Counted from the stretch's first letter, positions 9,400-20,999 are shown. The stretch: DNA of 64,000 nt from Hippophae tibetana (GCA_037013495.1 CM072812.1:61598938-61662937); one strand, 5' to 3'. Program-made: numbers and translations. Notes: generated by a model from the sequence alone, not told the origin.

Positions 9400-9754
9400 T
9401 TTGAAACTTAAATGAATTCAATGAATAGGAGACATTGAGTTTTTCATTCTGCAATCTCCAAGCAACGTCTTACTAGAAGACGATAAATTTTAGTCCTGTA
9501 TGGGAGGTCACCCATTATTTTATTTTCCTTTGTTTTAGTTTGCGTGTAATAAAAATTCAGATGAAATAAAATTCGTTTGTTTCAAAAATTCTGTCCATTC
9601 GCTTAAATTTAAAAAAAAAAAAAAAAAAAAAATAGGTTCCTTGCACTTTTTGCTTTTACGTTTTATCAAGTTATAAATATTTCTTAGAGATATCTACTAA
9701 AAGCAAAATGTTGATACACAATAGGAGGAGGATCATTTTCAACTACAAACAACC
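9400..9754 (+). other. Spacer between gag A and gag B, with hairpin pair and A-tract
   Basis: Non-coding. It contains hairpin CGTCTT(9466-9471)/AAGACG(9477-9482) followed by ATGGG(9500-9504)/CCCAT(9511-9515) with an AGGTCA loop. The same pair of hairpins, with closely related sequence, follows the pol stop at 14939-14987. A run of about 22 A lies at 9611-9632. The sequence after the hairpins also resembles the sequence after pol, including TTTTAGTTT followed by TGTAATAAAAA-like words. The spacer therefore looks like a second copy of the element's post-pol region lying behind gag A. Confidence 0.8.
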
Positions 9755-11215
9755 ATGGGAGATGCTGAAGATAGGCGGAAAAAGATGAAAGAATATACAA
9801 TGCCAATCATTGGCAATGTAACTTCCGGTATCCAATTACAAGAGGCTGCAAGGAATTATGAATTGAAAAAGATTCATTATTCTTTGTTGCCTTCCTTTTA
9901 CGGTATCCCTAATGAAGACCCTTTGCATTTCATTCGAGAATTCTATGCTATTGTCCAAACTTTTCCACTACATGCAATTAATGAAGATCAACTTAGGATG
10001 AGGTGTTTTCCTTACACTCTCAAAGATAAAGCTTGGTCATGGTTCATTACTCTACAGTCAGGTTCTCTTAAAACTTGGGAGGCAGTCTATGAAATTTTTA
10101 TGGGTAGGTTCTATTCCCATCAAAAGACTGTTGATCTAAGAACAAAGATAGCAACATTTTCTCAAATGTATGAAGAGCCCTTTCATGAAGCTTGGGAACG
10201 ATTCAAACTCCTTTTCATTCAATGTCAAAATCATAGCTTTCCCTTACAGCTACAAAACCAATTCTTTTATGATTGATTGACACTACAGAGTCAATACATG
10301 GTTGATAATGCTGCTGGAGGTGCTGTAGGAGAAAAGACCGCAGAGGAAACCTATAATCTTTATGAGTTATTGGGTTCTAATTCCCAACAAAGAGGTGGTA
10401 GGAGGAAAGCAAAGGTCAATGAAGTCGGCTCTGATAATGAGATAACCTTGCAACTTGCTGAATTGACTAAACAAGTGAAATTCCTCACGTCCCACCAAAT
10501 TTCAAATCAAGAGGTATGTGAAGTGTGTTGGTCAATTGGGCATGGTACTTATAATTGTTCAAATACTTGTGATTCTAGTGTCGATGCCATAGAGGAAGTC
10601 CAATCTTTTCAAAGGTATCATCCAAACACCTATAATCACCTAGCCTACACCCAATATCCAACACTAAGGTCGGATAACAACCACCCTTACCCACCAAGCC
10701 AATCTTTTAAACCAACCTTAGAAGATAGCTTGAATGCTTTTATTCAAGTTAGTCGTAACAACCAATTGATGACTAATCAAAGGTTGAACACCATGGAGGC
10801 TTCGGTTAAAAGGATTGAATCTAAAGTTGGGCAACTGGCTGAACAAATGCAAAAGAAAGAACCAGGAAAGTTGCCCAGTCAACCAGAACAAGCAAAGGAT
10901 GTTAGAACCCTTCGAAGTGGTAAGGTAGTCAATACCAGTTTACCTGAAATCTCTAACAATCTACCTTGTAGTTCAGGTAACAAAGAAGGCGATACTCTAA
11001 TCTTGCAAAAAGGAGAAACAAGTGTTAAACTTAACAAGCCTTCTGAAAAACTCATTGGGGGGTCATCTGACACCCCCAAAATTCAAAAGACAACAGAACC
11101 ACACCAGATACAAGTACCTTTTCCCCACCGGTTGAAAGAATCCAAACAAGATAAGCAATTCACTGATCTTTTTAATATGCTCTCTTAAGTAAATATCAAT
11201 TTACCATTATTAGAA
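9755..11215 (+). pseudogene. gag: gag B: second Athila-type gag region (fossil)
   Basis: It carries the same Gag core as gag A, with blocks PSFYGIPNEDPLHFIREFY, RMRCFPYTLKDKAWSWF and FHEAWERFK. Downstream is a zinc knuckle of the form C-X2-C-X4-H-X4-C encoded at 10517-10558, a nucleic-acid binding motif of Gag nucleocapsids. A KPTLEDSLNAFIQV block and a TLRSGKVV linker, typical of the Athila gag-pol junction, follow. This copy lies directly before pol and is the likely partner of pol in a gag-pol polyprotein. The region appears broken. Its right border is set by the start of the protease-containing part, not by a gene end. Confidence 0.85.
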
Positions 11216-14200
11216 GTGATCATGAATGTGCCCTCATATGCCAAATTTTTCAAAGAGTTGAACACTAAGAAAAGGAGGTATGAACTGAATGAACGAGTAG
11301 TAGTATCAGAAATTTCTAGCGCTGTACTTCAGCATAAACTACCCCCTAAGTTGAAAGACCCTGGAAGTTTTATTATAAACATAACTATGGGGGATAGGAA
11401 GGTTGCTAAAGCAATGCTTGATTTAGGTGCTAGTATAAATTTGATGCCCTACTCTATATTCTTACAACTCAATCTAGGGGATTTAAAACCCACAACTATG
11501 TCCCTTCAACTTGCAGATAGATCTCTTAAATATCCAGAGGGAATAGTTGAGGATGTTTTGGTACAGGTAGACAAACTGATAATACCTGTTGACTTTGTGG
11601 TTCTGGATATGCAAGAAAATCCAGCATTGGACAGAGAGCACACAATATTGCTTGGTAGACCATTTATGGCAACTACTAAAACTATTATTGATGTCCAAGA
11701 TGGAAATTTGACAATGACAGTCTTAGGAGAGACTGTTCATTTTAAAGTTTTTGATTCTTCACCTTTCCCTTCTATTTCTGCCATTGATGAAATATTCGAT
11801 GTTGATCCTTTGGATAATCTTGTCCAAAACACCTTTTTCCGAACCAGAATAGAGGACAAGCTTGAAACCGTTCTTACACTTGAAAAGGTTGAAGAAGATT
11901 TAGATGAGGAAATAAAGGGGTACCTTGAACAACTAGACAATAATGAAGTGATGACAAAATCTAGTACACTTTTAAATCTACCCAGTTCTTCATCTATTAA
12001 AGAGGCCAATCCACCTGAACTTGAACTCAAAGACTTACCTGAGCACTTAAAATATGTGTTTTTGGGAGAAGGGGAAACTTATCCAGTGATAATTTCTTCA
12101 ACCTTGACCAAACCACAAGAAAAGGAACTCATCAAAGTGCTTAAACAGTTTAAGAAATCTATAGGTTGGAGTATAGGGGATATAAGAGGCATTAGTCCAA
12201 CAATGTGTATGCACAAGATCAACTTGGAGGACGGTGCTAAACCTGTACGAGAGGCCCAAAGAAGACTAAACCCAAACATGCAAGAGGTAGTTAAGAAGGA
12301 AATTCTTAAATTATTAGAAGAAGGGATTATCTACCCTATTGCAGATAGTAAGTGGGTTAGTCCAGTGCATGTGGTACCAAAGAAATCTGGGATAACAGTT
12401 GTTAAGAATGACAAAAGTGAATTAGTGCCCACTAGAATAATCACTGGATGGAGAATGTGTATAGATTTTAGGAAACTAAATTTATATACGAAAAAGGATC
12501 ACTTTCCTCTTCCATTCATTGATCAAATGTTGGAAAGATTAGCTGGGCACGAATTTTACTGTTTTTTGGATGGACTGTCTGGATATTATCAAGTACCCAT
12601 AGCACCAGAAGATCAGGAAAAGACCACATTTACATGTCCTTTTGGGACATTTGCTTTTCGCAGAATGCCATTTGGGTTATGCAATGCCCCTGCCACGTTC
12701 CAGAGATGCATGATATCCATTTTCTCGGACATGGTGGAAAAATTCATTGAGATTTTCATGGACGATTTCTCTGTCTTTGGGAACTCATTTGATGATTGCT
12801 TACATAAATTGACTTTGGTTTTAGAAAGATGCATTGAATGCAATCTAACCCTTAGTTGGGAGAAAAGTCATTTTATGGTTCAACAAGGGATAGTTTTAGG
12901 ACATATAATTTCAAACAAGGGTATTGAAGTTGATAAGGCAAAAGTTGAATTGATATCCAAACTACCTCCCCCTACATCTGTGAAGGGGATAAGAAGCTTC
13001 TTGGGACATGCAGGATTCTACAGACGATTTATTAAAGATTTCTCTAAAATAAGTCGTCCATTATGTAACTTGCTATCCAAAGATGCTGATTTTGATTTCA
13101 ACAATGACTGCCTTACTTCCTTTAATACCTTGAAAGATAAACTCACATCTACCCCTGTTATAATGGCACCAAACTGGTCTTTACCCTTTGAAATAATGTG
13201 TGACGCTTCTGATTATGCAATAGGAGCAGTCCTGGGACAAAGAGTGGATAAGCGTTTACATGTCATCTACTATGCTAGCAAAACACTCAATGATGCCCAG
13301 ATGAATTACACCACCACTGAAAAGGAATTCTTGGCTATAGTATTCTCTTTAGACAAATTTCGGTCTTATTTAGTAGGATCTAAAGTGATTGTGCATTCTG
13401 ATCATGCTGCTTTAAGATACCTATTAAGTAAACCAAATGCCAAGCCAAGATTAATCAGGTGGGTCTTACTCTTACAAGAATTTGACCTAGAAATCAAGGA
13501 TAAGAAAGGCAGTGAAAACTTAGTAGCTGACCATTTGTCTAGGTTGATTTCTGACTTTAATTCTCTTAAAGATGAGAGTAATGACGATATAGTTGAAACC
13601 TTTCCTGATGAACAGTTATTTTTCATAGGTCCGAACCCATGGTACGCTGATATTGTAAACTATCTTGCCACTGGTGTTTTGCGACCTAACACTTCATATC
13701 AGGAGAAGAAAAGGTTTTTTAAAACTATTAAGGACTATTTCTGGGATGACCCTTATTTATACAAGATTGGTCAAGATCAAGTCATCCGGAGATGTGTACC
13801 TGAAGAAGAACATAAGAGCATTCTGACTTTTTGTCATGAACTTCATTGTGGGGGTCATTTTGGAGGAGAAAAGACAGCCCGTAAGATATTACAGTCTGGA
13901 TTCTTTTGGCCCACTCTTTTTAAAGATGCTCATATGTTTTGTGCACAATGTGATAGATGTCAAAGAACAGGAAACATAAGCAAAAGAGATGAAATGCCTT
14001 TGACATCTAATTTAGTTGTTGAACTCTTTGATGTATGGGGGATTGACTTTATGGGTCCTTTTCCCCCATCTAATGGTTTTCAATACATTTTGGTTGCTGT
14101 GGATTATGTGTCCAAGTGGGTAGAAGCTATACCCACCAAAACCAATGATGCTAATGTTGTTGTGAAATTCTTGAAAGATTTCATATTCAGTAGGTTCGGA

Positions 14201-14926
14201 ACGCCTAGAGCTATAATAAGTGATGGAGGTAGCCATTTTTGTAACAAACTCTTTGATGGAGTACTAAACAAGTACAACATCACACATAAGGCAGCTACTC
14301 CATATCATCCTCAAACTTCCGGTTTAGTGGAAGTAAGTAATAGGCAAATTAAGGGAATACTGGAACGCACTGTGCGTCCTTCAAGGAAGGATTGGGCATT
14401 TAAGTTAAATGATGCCTTATGGGCATACCGCACCGCTTACAAAACACCTATTGGGATGAGCCCTTACCGGTTAATCTTTGGGAAAGCGTGCCACCTTCCA
14501 GTTGAACTTGAACACAAGGCTTATTGGGCAATTAAAGAGCTAAACATGGATTTAGATAAAGCAGGTGAAAAACGAGTACTCCAGCTTCATGAGTTGGAAG
14601 AAATTAGGAATGAAGCCTATGAGAATGCCAAATTATACAAGGAGCGTACTAAGCGCTATCATGACAAGAGGCTAGTTCCTAAAACTTTTCACCCTGGAAT
14701 GAAAGTTCTTTTATTTAACTCTCGTTTGAGATTGTTTCCAGGAAAGCTAAGATCAAGATGGGATGGACCATTCAAAATAGTTCAGGTATCTGAACATGGA
14801 GTGGTAGAACTATTGGACTCCAAGACACAAAAAACGTTCAAAGTTAATGGCCATCGTGTCAAGCCTTATGTGGAAGAACCGAACAACATTGCTGAAATGG
14901 ATTGCATTTGGCTGAGTAACCCTTAG
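11216..14926 (+). CDS. pol: pol of the fossil element: protease, reverse transcriptase, RNase H, integrase
   Basis: An open stretch of 1236 codons; the left border is approximate because pol normally continues from gag. Aspartic protease ~55-165, with DLGAS at 69-73 and LLGRPF at 145-150. Reverse transcriptase ~365-545, with [10 protein letters not shown] (Asp452) and FMDD (514-517). Ty3-type RNase H ~655-780, with Asp663, the EKE at 702-704, Asp729 in HSDH and Asp772. Integrase ~865-1100, with zinc ligands His874, His881, Cys912 and Cys915 and the core triad Asp944, Asp1003 and Glu1039 (D-58-D-35-E). The C-terminus carries the GPFKIVQV and NGHRVKPY blocks seen in Athila/Tat elements, and no chromodomain. 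This enzyme set copies the element RNA into DNA and inserts it. As part of a fossil element it is described by family only. Confidence 0.95.
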   Translation: MIMNVPSYAKFFKELNTKKRRYELNERVVVSEISSAVLQHKLPPKLKDPGSFIINITMGDRKVAKAMLDLGASINLMPYSIFLQLNLGDLKPTTMSLQLADRSLKYPEGIVEDVLVQVDKLIIPVDFVVLDMQENPALDREHTILLGRPFMATTKTIIDVQDGNLTMTVLGETVHFKVFDSSPFPSISAIDEIFDVDPLDNLVQNTFFRTRIEDKLETVLTLEKVEEDLDEEIKGYLEQLDNNEVMTKSSTLLNLPSSSSIKEANPPELELKDLPEHLKYVFLGEGETYPVIISSTLTKPQEKELIKVLKQFKKSIGWSIGDIRGISPTMCMHKINLEDGAKPVREAQRRLNPNMQEVVKKEILKLLEEGIIYPIADSKWVSPVHVVPKKSGITVVKNDKSELVPTRIITGWRMCIDFRKLNLYTKKDHFPLPFIDQMLERLAGHEFYCFLDGLSGYYQVPIAPEDQEKTTFTCPFGTFAFRRMPFGLCNAPATFQRCMISIFSDMVEKFIEIFMDDFSVFGNSFDDCLHKLTLVLERCIECNLTLSWEKSHFMVQQGIVLGHIISNKGIEVDKAKVELISKLPPPTSVKGIRSFLGHAGFYRRFIKDFSKISRPLCNLLSKDADFDFNNDCLTSFNTLKDKLTSTPVIMAPNWSLPFEIMCDASDYAIGAVLGQRVDKRLHVIYYASKTLNDAQMNYTTTEKEFLAIVFSLDKFRSYLVGSKVIVHSDHAALRYLLSKPNAKPRLIRWVLLLQEFDLEIKDKKGSENLVADHLSRLISDFNSLKDESNDDIVETFPDEQLFFIGPNPWYADIVNYLATGVLRPNTSYQEKKRFFKTIKDYFWDDPYLYKIGQDQVIRRCVPEEEHKSILTFCHELHCGGHFGGEKTARKILQSGFFWPTLFKDAHMFCAQCDRCQRTGNISKRDEMPLTSNLVVELFDVWGIDFMGPFPPSNGFQYILVAVDYVSKWVEAIPTKTNDANVVVKFLKDFIFSRFGTPRAIISDGGSHFCNKLFDGVLNKYNITHKAATPYHPQTSGLVEVSNRQIKGILERTVRPSRKDWAFKLNDALWAYRTAYKTPIGMSPYRLIFGKACHLPVELEHKAYWAIKELNMDLDKAGEKRVLQLHELEEIRNEAYENAKLYKERTKRYHDKRLVPKTFHPGMKVLLFNSRLRLFPGKLRSRWDGPFKIVQVSEHGVVELLDSKTQKTFKVNGHRVKPYVEEPNNIAEMDCIWLSNP

Positions 14927-14938
14927 CACCAAAAAGAT

Positions 14939-14987
14939 ACGTCTTGCTAAGACGTTAAACTAAGCGCTGGATGGGAGGCAACCCATC
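14939..14987 (+). other. Paired hairpins just after the pol stop
   Basis: ACGTCTT(14939-14945)/AAGACGT(14949-14955) with a GCT loop, then GATGGG(14970-14975)/CCCATC(14982-14987) with an AGGCAA loop. The GGGAGGCAACCC core is common after pol in plant Athila/Tat elements. The pair is repeated behind gag A at 9466-9515. It is likely an RNA structure in the 3' untranslated region; its exact role is unknown. Confidence 0.75.
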
Positions 14988-15249
14988 ATGTTAGGTAATT
15001 TTTTTATTGTTATTTGTTTTATTTACTTAATTTTATTGTTTATTTTAGTTTACTTGTATGTGAATAATTTTTAAATTTGTTAAAACTAAAATATTTGTTG
15101 AGATGTTAGAAGTTCACAGCGATCTGTCTGTATACACTTTAATGATGAATATGATGGATGCACCTGCATTTCTTCATTACTACTTACACATTCTCAAGAA
15201 ATAGGTAATTTTTCTCCTCTTTTCTCTTTATCTTTAATTTGCAGTTGTT

Positions 15250-15287
15250 ACATTGAGGACAATGTAAGTTCTAGGTTGGGGGTGGTG
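15250..15287 (+). promoter_or_regulatory. Hairpin plus internal polypurine-like tract
   Basis: ACATTG-AGGA-CAATGT forms a 6-bp stem. Eight bases later comes AGGTTGGGGGTGGTG (15273-15287). It shares the decamer GGTTGGGGGT with the true polypurine tract at the 3' LTR, about 1.55 kb downstream. It may act as a second plus-strand priming site, as internal tracts do in some retroelements. The hairpin-tract combination is familiar from plant Ty3/gypsy 3' regions. Confidence 0.65.
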
Positions 15288-16797
15288 AAAAGTTACCATG
15301 CTATATATATAAAAATAAAAAAATAAAAAAATTCTCACAAAAATTTATCATTTCTTTAAATCAAATTTAAGTAAATAGTTAAGTCTTTGGTACTGTTAGA
15401 TTAATTTTTGAAAACATATCATGAAATATTGTGTAATTATTTTTGATAATTAGTTAGTTTTTGTCATAACTAGTATTTCTTGATAAAATGTGGAAATTAG
15501 ATTAAACCCAAAATCGGTATTTATGAATTTTGTTTTAGTGGAGACTACCCTTGTGAGATATAATTTGAGCCTAATTTCTTTTATTCAGAGTGAAATATAT
15601 ATTTTTTCTACTCCAAACACATTTCTTATTTATTCAAAAAGTTTAGATGATCTCTATAGGTATTAGCATTGAATGTATGAATTTTTTCATCTTAATAGAG
15701 TATCATATATTTTTTATTATTATTTTTTGTTTAGATTAAACGATTTGAGTAGAAATTGATAGTATATGCTTATATCTCATTCATGCATGACTGCTACAAA
15801 AACAAAAAGACATATCTGGGGTTACCTAAACCGAGATCAAACAGAAAAGACACAAAATTAACCACTCACCAAAATCCAAAAAAATGTACAATCTGTACAT
15901 GGGTTGACTCTCTAAAAAAATACATATATTGAAAAATATCTACAGAAAAAAAAAATAAAAAAAAATAGAGAGATAAAAAATAGTATCATCTACATACTAT
16001 GACCCACATTGCCTACAAAGTTGTGAGTAAAGGCTAATTACAAAAGAAAGATATAGGAAGTAATTCCCTAAAAAGTCATTGCAATTTCTTCATTTGTAAA
16101 AGCATATATCTTGAAATTCTTTCTTAATGAGTTTGATTTATGCATGAAAATAATTTTTGTATATGATATCTTTATAATTTATACATTCGATTCCTTTCAT
16201 GAGATCAATGTTAAAATAACACTTTGAGCCTTTATTCTTTATACATATGCGAACATATTAGTTCATTTCTATACATCAACTCTTTCGCATATAAATTAGT
16301 ATGAGTGTTTGAACCCATAGGATTCAGTGCTTTGAGAGTATTGACTTGTGAGGAATAGAGTCGAAGCGAATACTGATTCATGACACTGAAATTGGGTAAA
16401 ATTAAATTGATACATTTTTGAAATGAAATATGAAAATGATTTTCGACTAATTATTATAATAAAATCATGATTGTTTAAAGAGATTAAAATAACTTATGCT
16501 TGAGATTTCAATTATGATCTTAAAAGAGATTAAAAAGTATGAGATATTTTTGTGATATGTTGTTTTCTTTTTAAATTAATTTTTGATTGTGTTGTAATTT
16601 TAATTTTTGTTTTGATTGTTTTTCTTTTTACATTTAGTTCAATGTTTGTGGGTATCATTACTGAAAACCCTCACGAGACTCAAACTCGTCCACTAGGGCA
16701 ACCTAGGGGTTTAACGGCTTGTTGCATAGGCTAAATGCAACCGTTTCAATCCACGAAAGTGATTTAGGATAGTTTAATTTTTAGCTTTTATCGCTTC

Positions 16798-16835
16798 TCT
16801 TGCTAAGAGACTAGCAAGAAGCTGGTTGGGGGTTG
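16798..16835 (+). promoter_or_regulatory. 3' polypurine tract preceded by a hairpin
   Basis: GCTGGTTGGGGGTTG abuts the 3' LTR start at 16836 and would prime plus-strand DNA synthesis. An 8-bp stem TCTTGCTA(16798-16805)/TAGCAAGA(16812-16819) with loop AGAGAC sits immediately before it. The tract is not purely purine because of its T residues, which is common in this lineage. Confidence 0.8.
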
Positions 16836-17302
16836 TGATGAGTGCTCAAAAAGCACTAAAATAACCATGATTTTATGTACCTTAATTGATTAAAAATACA
16901 TATATTTATATGTTTTATCATATATTTATATAAATTTGTCTTTTTCGGAATCACGGGTATTTTTATTGTTTTTCAGGTATTTTGGCTTAAAAACGCAATG
17001 TAAAGACTCAAAGAGGAATATTTGAAGCAATACATCACAAATATATCAACAAATAAGTGAGAAAAGGTCAACAAACATGGAAAAATCGGACGAAATGGGT
17101 CGAAAAGGTCAAAAATGTCAAAAAGACGGAAATTGCGCGCCGCAGCCCAGCCGTGCGCGCAGCCCAGCGCCCCATTCCGCGCGCGCCCGCGCGCGCTGGC
17201 ACTGTTCACGCGCGCCGAGCTGCGCGCAGCGACAGCCCCAGCGCGCGCGCAGCGCCCCAGCAGCCCCCCTCCGCGCGCCCAACGCGTTTTCGCCCCATTT
17301 TT

Positions 17303-17351
17303 CACGTGCAGCCGCCTCTGTGACGTCATGCTGACGTCATTGATGACATCA
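17303..17351 (+). promoter_or_regulatory. G-box and TGACGTCA cluster, 3' LTR copy
   Basis: CACGTG at 17303-17308, TGACGTCA at 17321-17328 and 17332-17339, TGACATCA at 17344-17351, with the same order and spacing as in the 5' LTR. Because it sits in the 3' LTR it could drive read-out transcription into the satellite array to its right. Confidence 0.65.
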
Positions 17352-17429
17352 GCAATTCCAATACGCGTTTTTACATTTTTTTATATTTTTTTAACATTTT
17401 TTTACTCATTTTTTCTCTCCATCCTCACC

Positions 17430-17437
17430 TATAAATA
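17430..17437 (+). promoter_or_regulatory. TATA box, 3' LTR copy
   Basis: TATAAATA with the same C/T-rich context as in the 5' LTR. Any transcript starting here would read through about 1.4 kb of LTR into satellite DNA. Confidence 0.7.
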
Positions 17438-18842
17438 CCCCCCTTCCCTTCACTTCAAACCACACCTTCAAAACTCACTTCTCTCTCCTTTCTTTCTCTC
17501 ATTTCTTAGTTTTTAGTTTCTCTTAGTTTCTTTCTAAGTTTCTAAGCTTTTCTTAGTTTTTCTCTTAGTTTTTAGTTCAATTCTCTTAGGTTTAGTGTTC
17601 TTCTCTTTTTGAGAGGAACTTGTAATGTTTTTGTAATAATTTAGATTTTTGATTCAATATATGGAAGTGCAAATTCCGCTCAGAGGTTTTCTAGCAACGG
17701 GAATAGCGTCGAAGTTCTGTAAGGATTTTATTTTCTTTACAGTTATTTTTATGCTTTATTCTTACATGTTATATTCAACTTGTCTGTGGTTAAATTTAAC
17801 TATGCTAGCTATTTAGTAAAAATGATGTAATAACGACGTTGTTATGCTTGCGAAATATTAAATAGGTAAAAATCTTTAAAATGAATTGATTTTGTTTTTA
17901 TTCAAGATTTTATATTAAGAATGTTAGAGAGAAATATATTATTTTTCATTACAAACTTAAACCCGAAAATTAGATTTTAAGGTTTAGTTATCCGGTCTAA
18001 TTTAGAGTAGTGCTCTTTTATTTGTTGGTACAATCGCCCGGTAGTTAGAGTGAAACTCTATTTCAAAAGTTTTTATAAGAATTATTATGTGAAAATGTAT
18101 TGACAACATGTTTTCAATAGTGGTTTTAAAACTTGAAAGTTAGTACTCGGATAATTAAATTCTTAAGTTTAATTTGGACACCTTGAATAATGTTTAAATT
18201 GTCTAACCCCACCAAAGGTGGCATTTAAATGGTTCATTTTCAATCTCTTAGAAAAAGGAATTAATTTAATTAAGCATATTAGTTATCAACCCCACCCATA
18301 GGTGTTAATTGATTTGTTTAGTTAACAAAGAATATCTAACCCCACCAAAGGTGGTATTTATATAAAAAAGAGAGAATCAATAAAATGTCAATTTATATCT
18401 TTAATAACCTAGTTAATATGAGCAAGCATAATTAATTTAGTTATTATATCCATAAATACTCCGCTAATATAAATGATAAAAATTTGCATGAATATTTATT
18501 GAATCCGTATATATGTTTATTTTTAGATAATTATTTATTGAATTTGTATCTATGTTTATTTTTATGTTATTAGACTATATTTAATTAATCTTTATATATG
18601 TTTATTTTATGTTATTAGATTAGGAACACAAAAACCAAACTATCGTGACAGGATGTTTAGGATTTAATTTCGTTTTTAAAAGTTTGAATAATAAATTAAA
18701 AACCACATACATTCCTTCCTTAGATCGACCTTGGGAGTATACTTATCATTTTCTTCGAAATGATTCGTGCACTTGCGAGAGTTTTATAAATATTAAAACC
18801 AAAGTATTTGCGGGAATCGGCGATGCCGGTTTTCGTTCATCA

Positions 18843-18847
18843 TGCAA
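18843..18847. repeat. Target-site duplication, right copy (TGCAA)
   Basis: Matches 5356-5360. The satellite resumes immediately as CAATCTTATTTTT, in the correct phase. Confidence 0.97.
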
Positions 18848-20999
18848 CAATCTTATTTTTTTGAAAAACAAAGATATATTAACACACATAAAAAAGGAAC
18901 CAAAAAAAGATACAAAGAATTTAAAGAAAAGTATAAAAGGAAATCCAAAGATTAAAACAACGACAACAAAATTGATAGAAAACGCAAGGGATGAAGGATT
19001 AAATTTCTTTCTTTTTATTGTGAGTTTTCACTCAAGAATGAAAAAAACAATTAAACAATTATTGTTTTAAATCAAAAATTCAAAAACGGATAGAGGAAGA
19101 CATATAACTTATTTTCTTCACCAAGGCTCTCATTCTAAATTATGTGTAACCTTTAGGTGAACAAACAAGTAACTCAATTAAATATTAACAATTGAATTGG
19201 AAAGAACGTGGTTAAGATGATTAATATGGAATCCTTTAGAAAAAGAACCGAAAACAACGCAATATGGTGAAACCAAAATTTCTGACATCAGTAAGTTGTG
19301 AAAACAATGGAGTTTGGGTTCCCAAATGTTGAGGATAGAACTAATGCTTTGTTGCATTTTTAGAAATCGTAACGACCTTCCATATGATTTATTATAATAG
19401 CGGTGTCAATGCATGATTTAAAAATTTTAACAGTTTAACCTTGCAAACTTAATTAATAACTTCTTTGTTTTTTAAACTGTGACATGCTGCAACAATCTTA
19501 TTTTTTTGAAAAACAAAGATAGATTAACACACATAAATAGAGGAACAAAAAAAAGATACGAAGAATTTAAAGAAAACTATAAAAGGAAATCCAAATATTA
19601 ATACAACGACAACAAAATTGATAGAAAACGCACGGGATGAAGTATTAAATTTCTTTCTTTTTATTGTGAGTTTTCATTCAAGAATGAAAAAAACAATAAA
19701 ATAATTATTGTTTTAAATCTAAAATTCAAAAACGGATAAATGAAGACATATAACCTTTTTTCTTGACCAAGGCTCTCATTCTAAATTATCTGTAACCTTT
19801 AGGTGAACAACCTAGTAATTCAACGAAATATTAACGATTGAATTGCAAAGAACGTGGTTAAGATGATTAATAAAGAATCCTATAGAAAAAGAACCGAAAA
19901 CAACGCAATATGGTGATACCAAAACTTATGACATAAGCAAGTTGTGTAAACAATGTAGTTTGGTTCCCAAATGTTGAGAAAAGAACTAATGCTTTGTTGC
20001 GTTTTTAGAAATCGAAACGACCTTCCATATGATTTATTATAATAGCCGTGTCGATGCACGATTTAAAAATTTTAACAGTTTAACGTTGCAACCCCAATTA
20101 ATAACTTCTTTGTTTTTTAAACTGTGACATGCTGCAACAATCTTATTTTTTTGAAAAACAAAGATATATTAACACACATAAAAAAAGGAACCAAAAAAAG
20201 ATACAAAGAATTTAAAGAAAAGTATAAAAGGAAATCCAAAGATTAAAACAACGACAAAAAAATTGATAGAAAACGCAAGGGATGAAGGATTAAATTTCTT
20301 TCTTTTTATTGTGAGTTTTCACACAAGAATGAAAAAAACAATTAAATAATTATTGTTTTAAATCTAAAATTGAAAAACGGATAGACGAAGACATATAACT
20401 TATTTTCTTCACCAAGGCTCTCATTCTAAATTATGTGTAACCTTTAGGTGAACAAACAAGTAACTCAATTAAATATTAACAATTGAATTGGAAAGAACGT
20501 GGTTAAGATGATTAATATGGAATCCTTTAGAAAAAGAACCGAAAACAATGCAATATGGTTAAACCAAAATTTCTGACATCAGTAAGTTGTGTAAACAATG
20601 GAGTTTGGGTTCCCAAATGTTGAGGATAGAACTAATGCTTTGTTGCATTTTTAGAAATCTTAACGACCCTCCATATGATTTATTATTATAGCGGTGTCAA
20701 TGCATGATTTAAAAATTTTAACAGTTTAACGTTGCAAACTTAATTAATAACTTCTTCGATTTTTAAACTGTGACATGCTGCAACAATCTTATTTTTTTGA
20801 AAAACAAAGATAGATTAACACACATAAAAAAAGGAACAAAAAAAAGATACGAAGAATTTAAAGAAAACTATAAAAGGAAATCCAAAGATTAATACAACGA
20901 CAACAAAATTGATAGAAAACGCAAGTGATGAAAGATTAAATTTCTTTCTTTTTATTGTGAGTTTTCATTCAAGAATGAAAAAAACAATTAAATAATTAT

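Larger units (their letters stand above)
14927..16835 (+). other. Non-coding 3' region between pol and the 3' LTR
   Basis: About 1.9 kb, AT-rich, with no reading frame that looks like a protein; the longest frame has about 60 codons. Some Athila relatives hold an env-like gene here, but nothing recognisable remains. Landmarks in order are the hairpin pair at 14939-14987, hairpin ACATTG(15250-15255)/CAATGT(15260-15265), an internal purine tract at 15273-15287, a long AT-rich middle, a hairpin at 16798-16819 and the polypurine tract at the LTR border. Confidence 0.85.
5361..18842 (+). mobile_element. Athila-lineage Ty3/gypsy LTR retrotransposon (fossil, 13.48 kb)
   Basis: The element has two ~2-kb LTRs that start TGATGA and end TCATCA, a 5-bp target duplication, a tRNA-Asp primer site, gag- and pol-type coding regions and a polypurine tract before the 3' LTR. 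The domain order protease, reverse transcriptase, RNase H, integrase is that of Ty3/gypsy. No chromodomain is seen. The tRNA-Asp primer, long LTRs, gag type and protease type place it in the Athila branch (Athila4 and Calypso are known members). The family sometimes carries an env-like gene after pol; none is recognised here. The element looks broken at about two points in the coding part, while the LTRs and priming signals look whole. LTR similarity suggests an insertion well under about one million years old. An unusual trait is the presence of two gag regions. Confidence 0.96.
16836..18842 (+). repeat. 3' LTR (2007 bp)
   Basis: The partner of 5361-7354. It starts TGATGA and ends TCATCA, followed directly by target duplication TGCAA. 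Its GC-rich block (17135-17288) is 13 bp longer than in the 5' copy. The remaining differences are about ten substitutions, four of them clustered just after that block. G-box at 17303-17308, TGACGTCA at 17321-17328 and 17332-17339, TATA box at 17430-17437. This copy would supply RNA 3'-end formation, though the exact site is not evident. Confidence 0.97.

Noticed and set aside
16552-16734. A 60-codon frame with a hydrophobic segment before the 3' LTR, considered as an env-like remnant.
   Set aside because: Too short, with the hydrophobic run coming from T-rich DNA. No signal peptide-ectodomain-anchor layout can be recognised.
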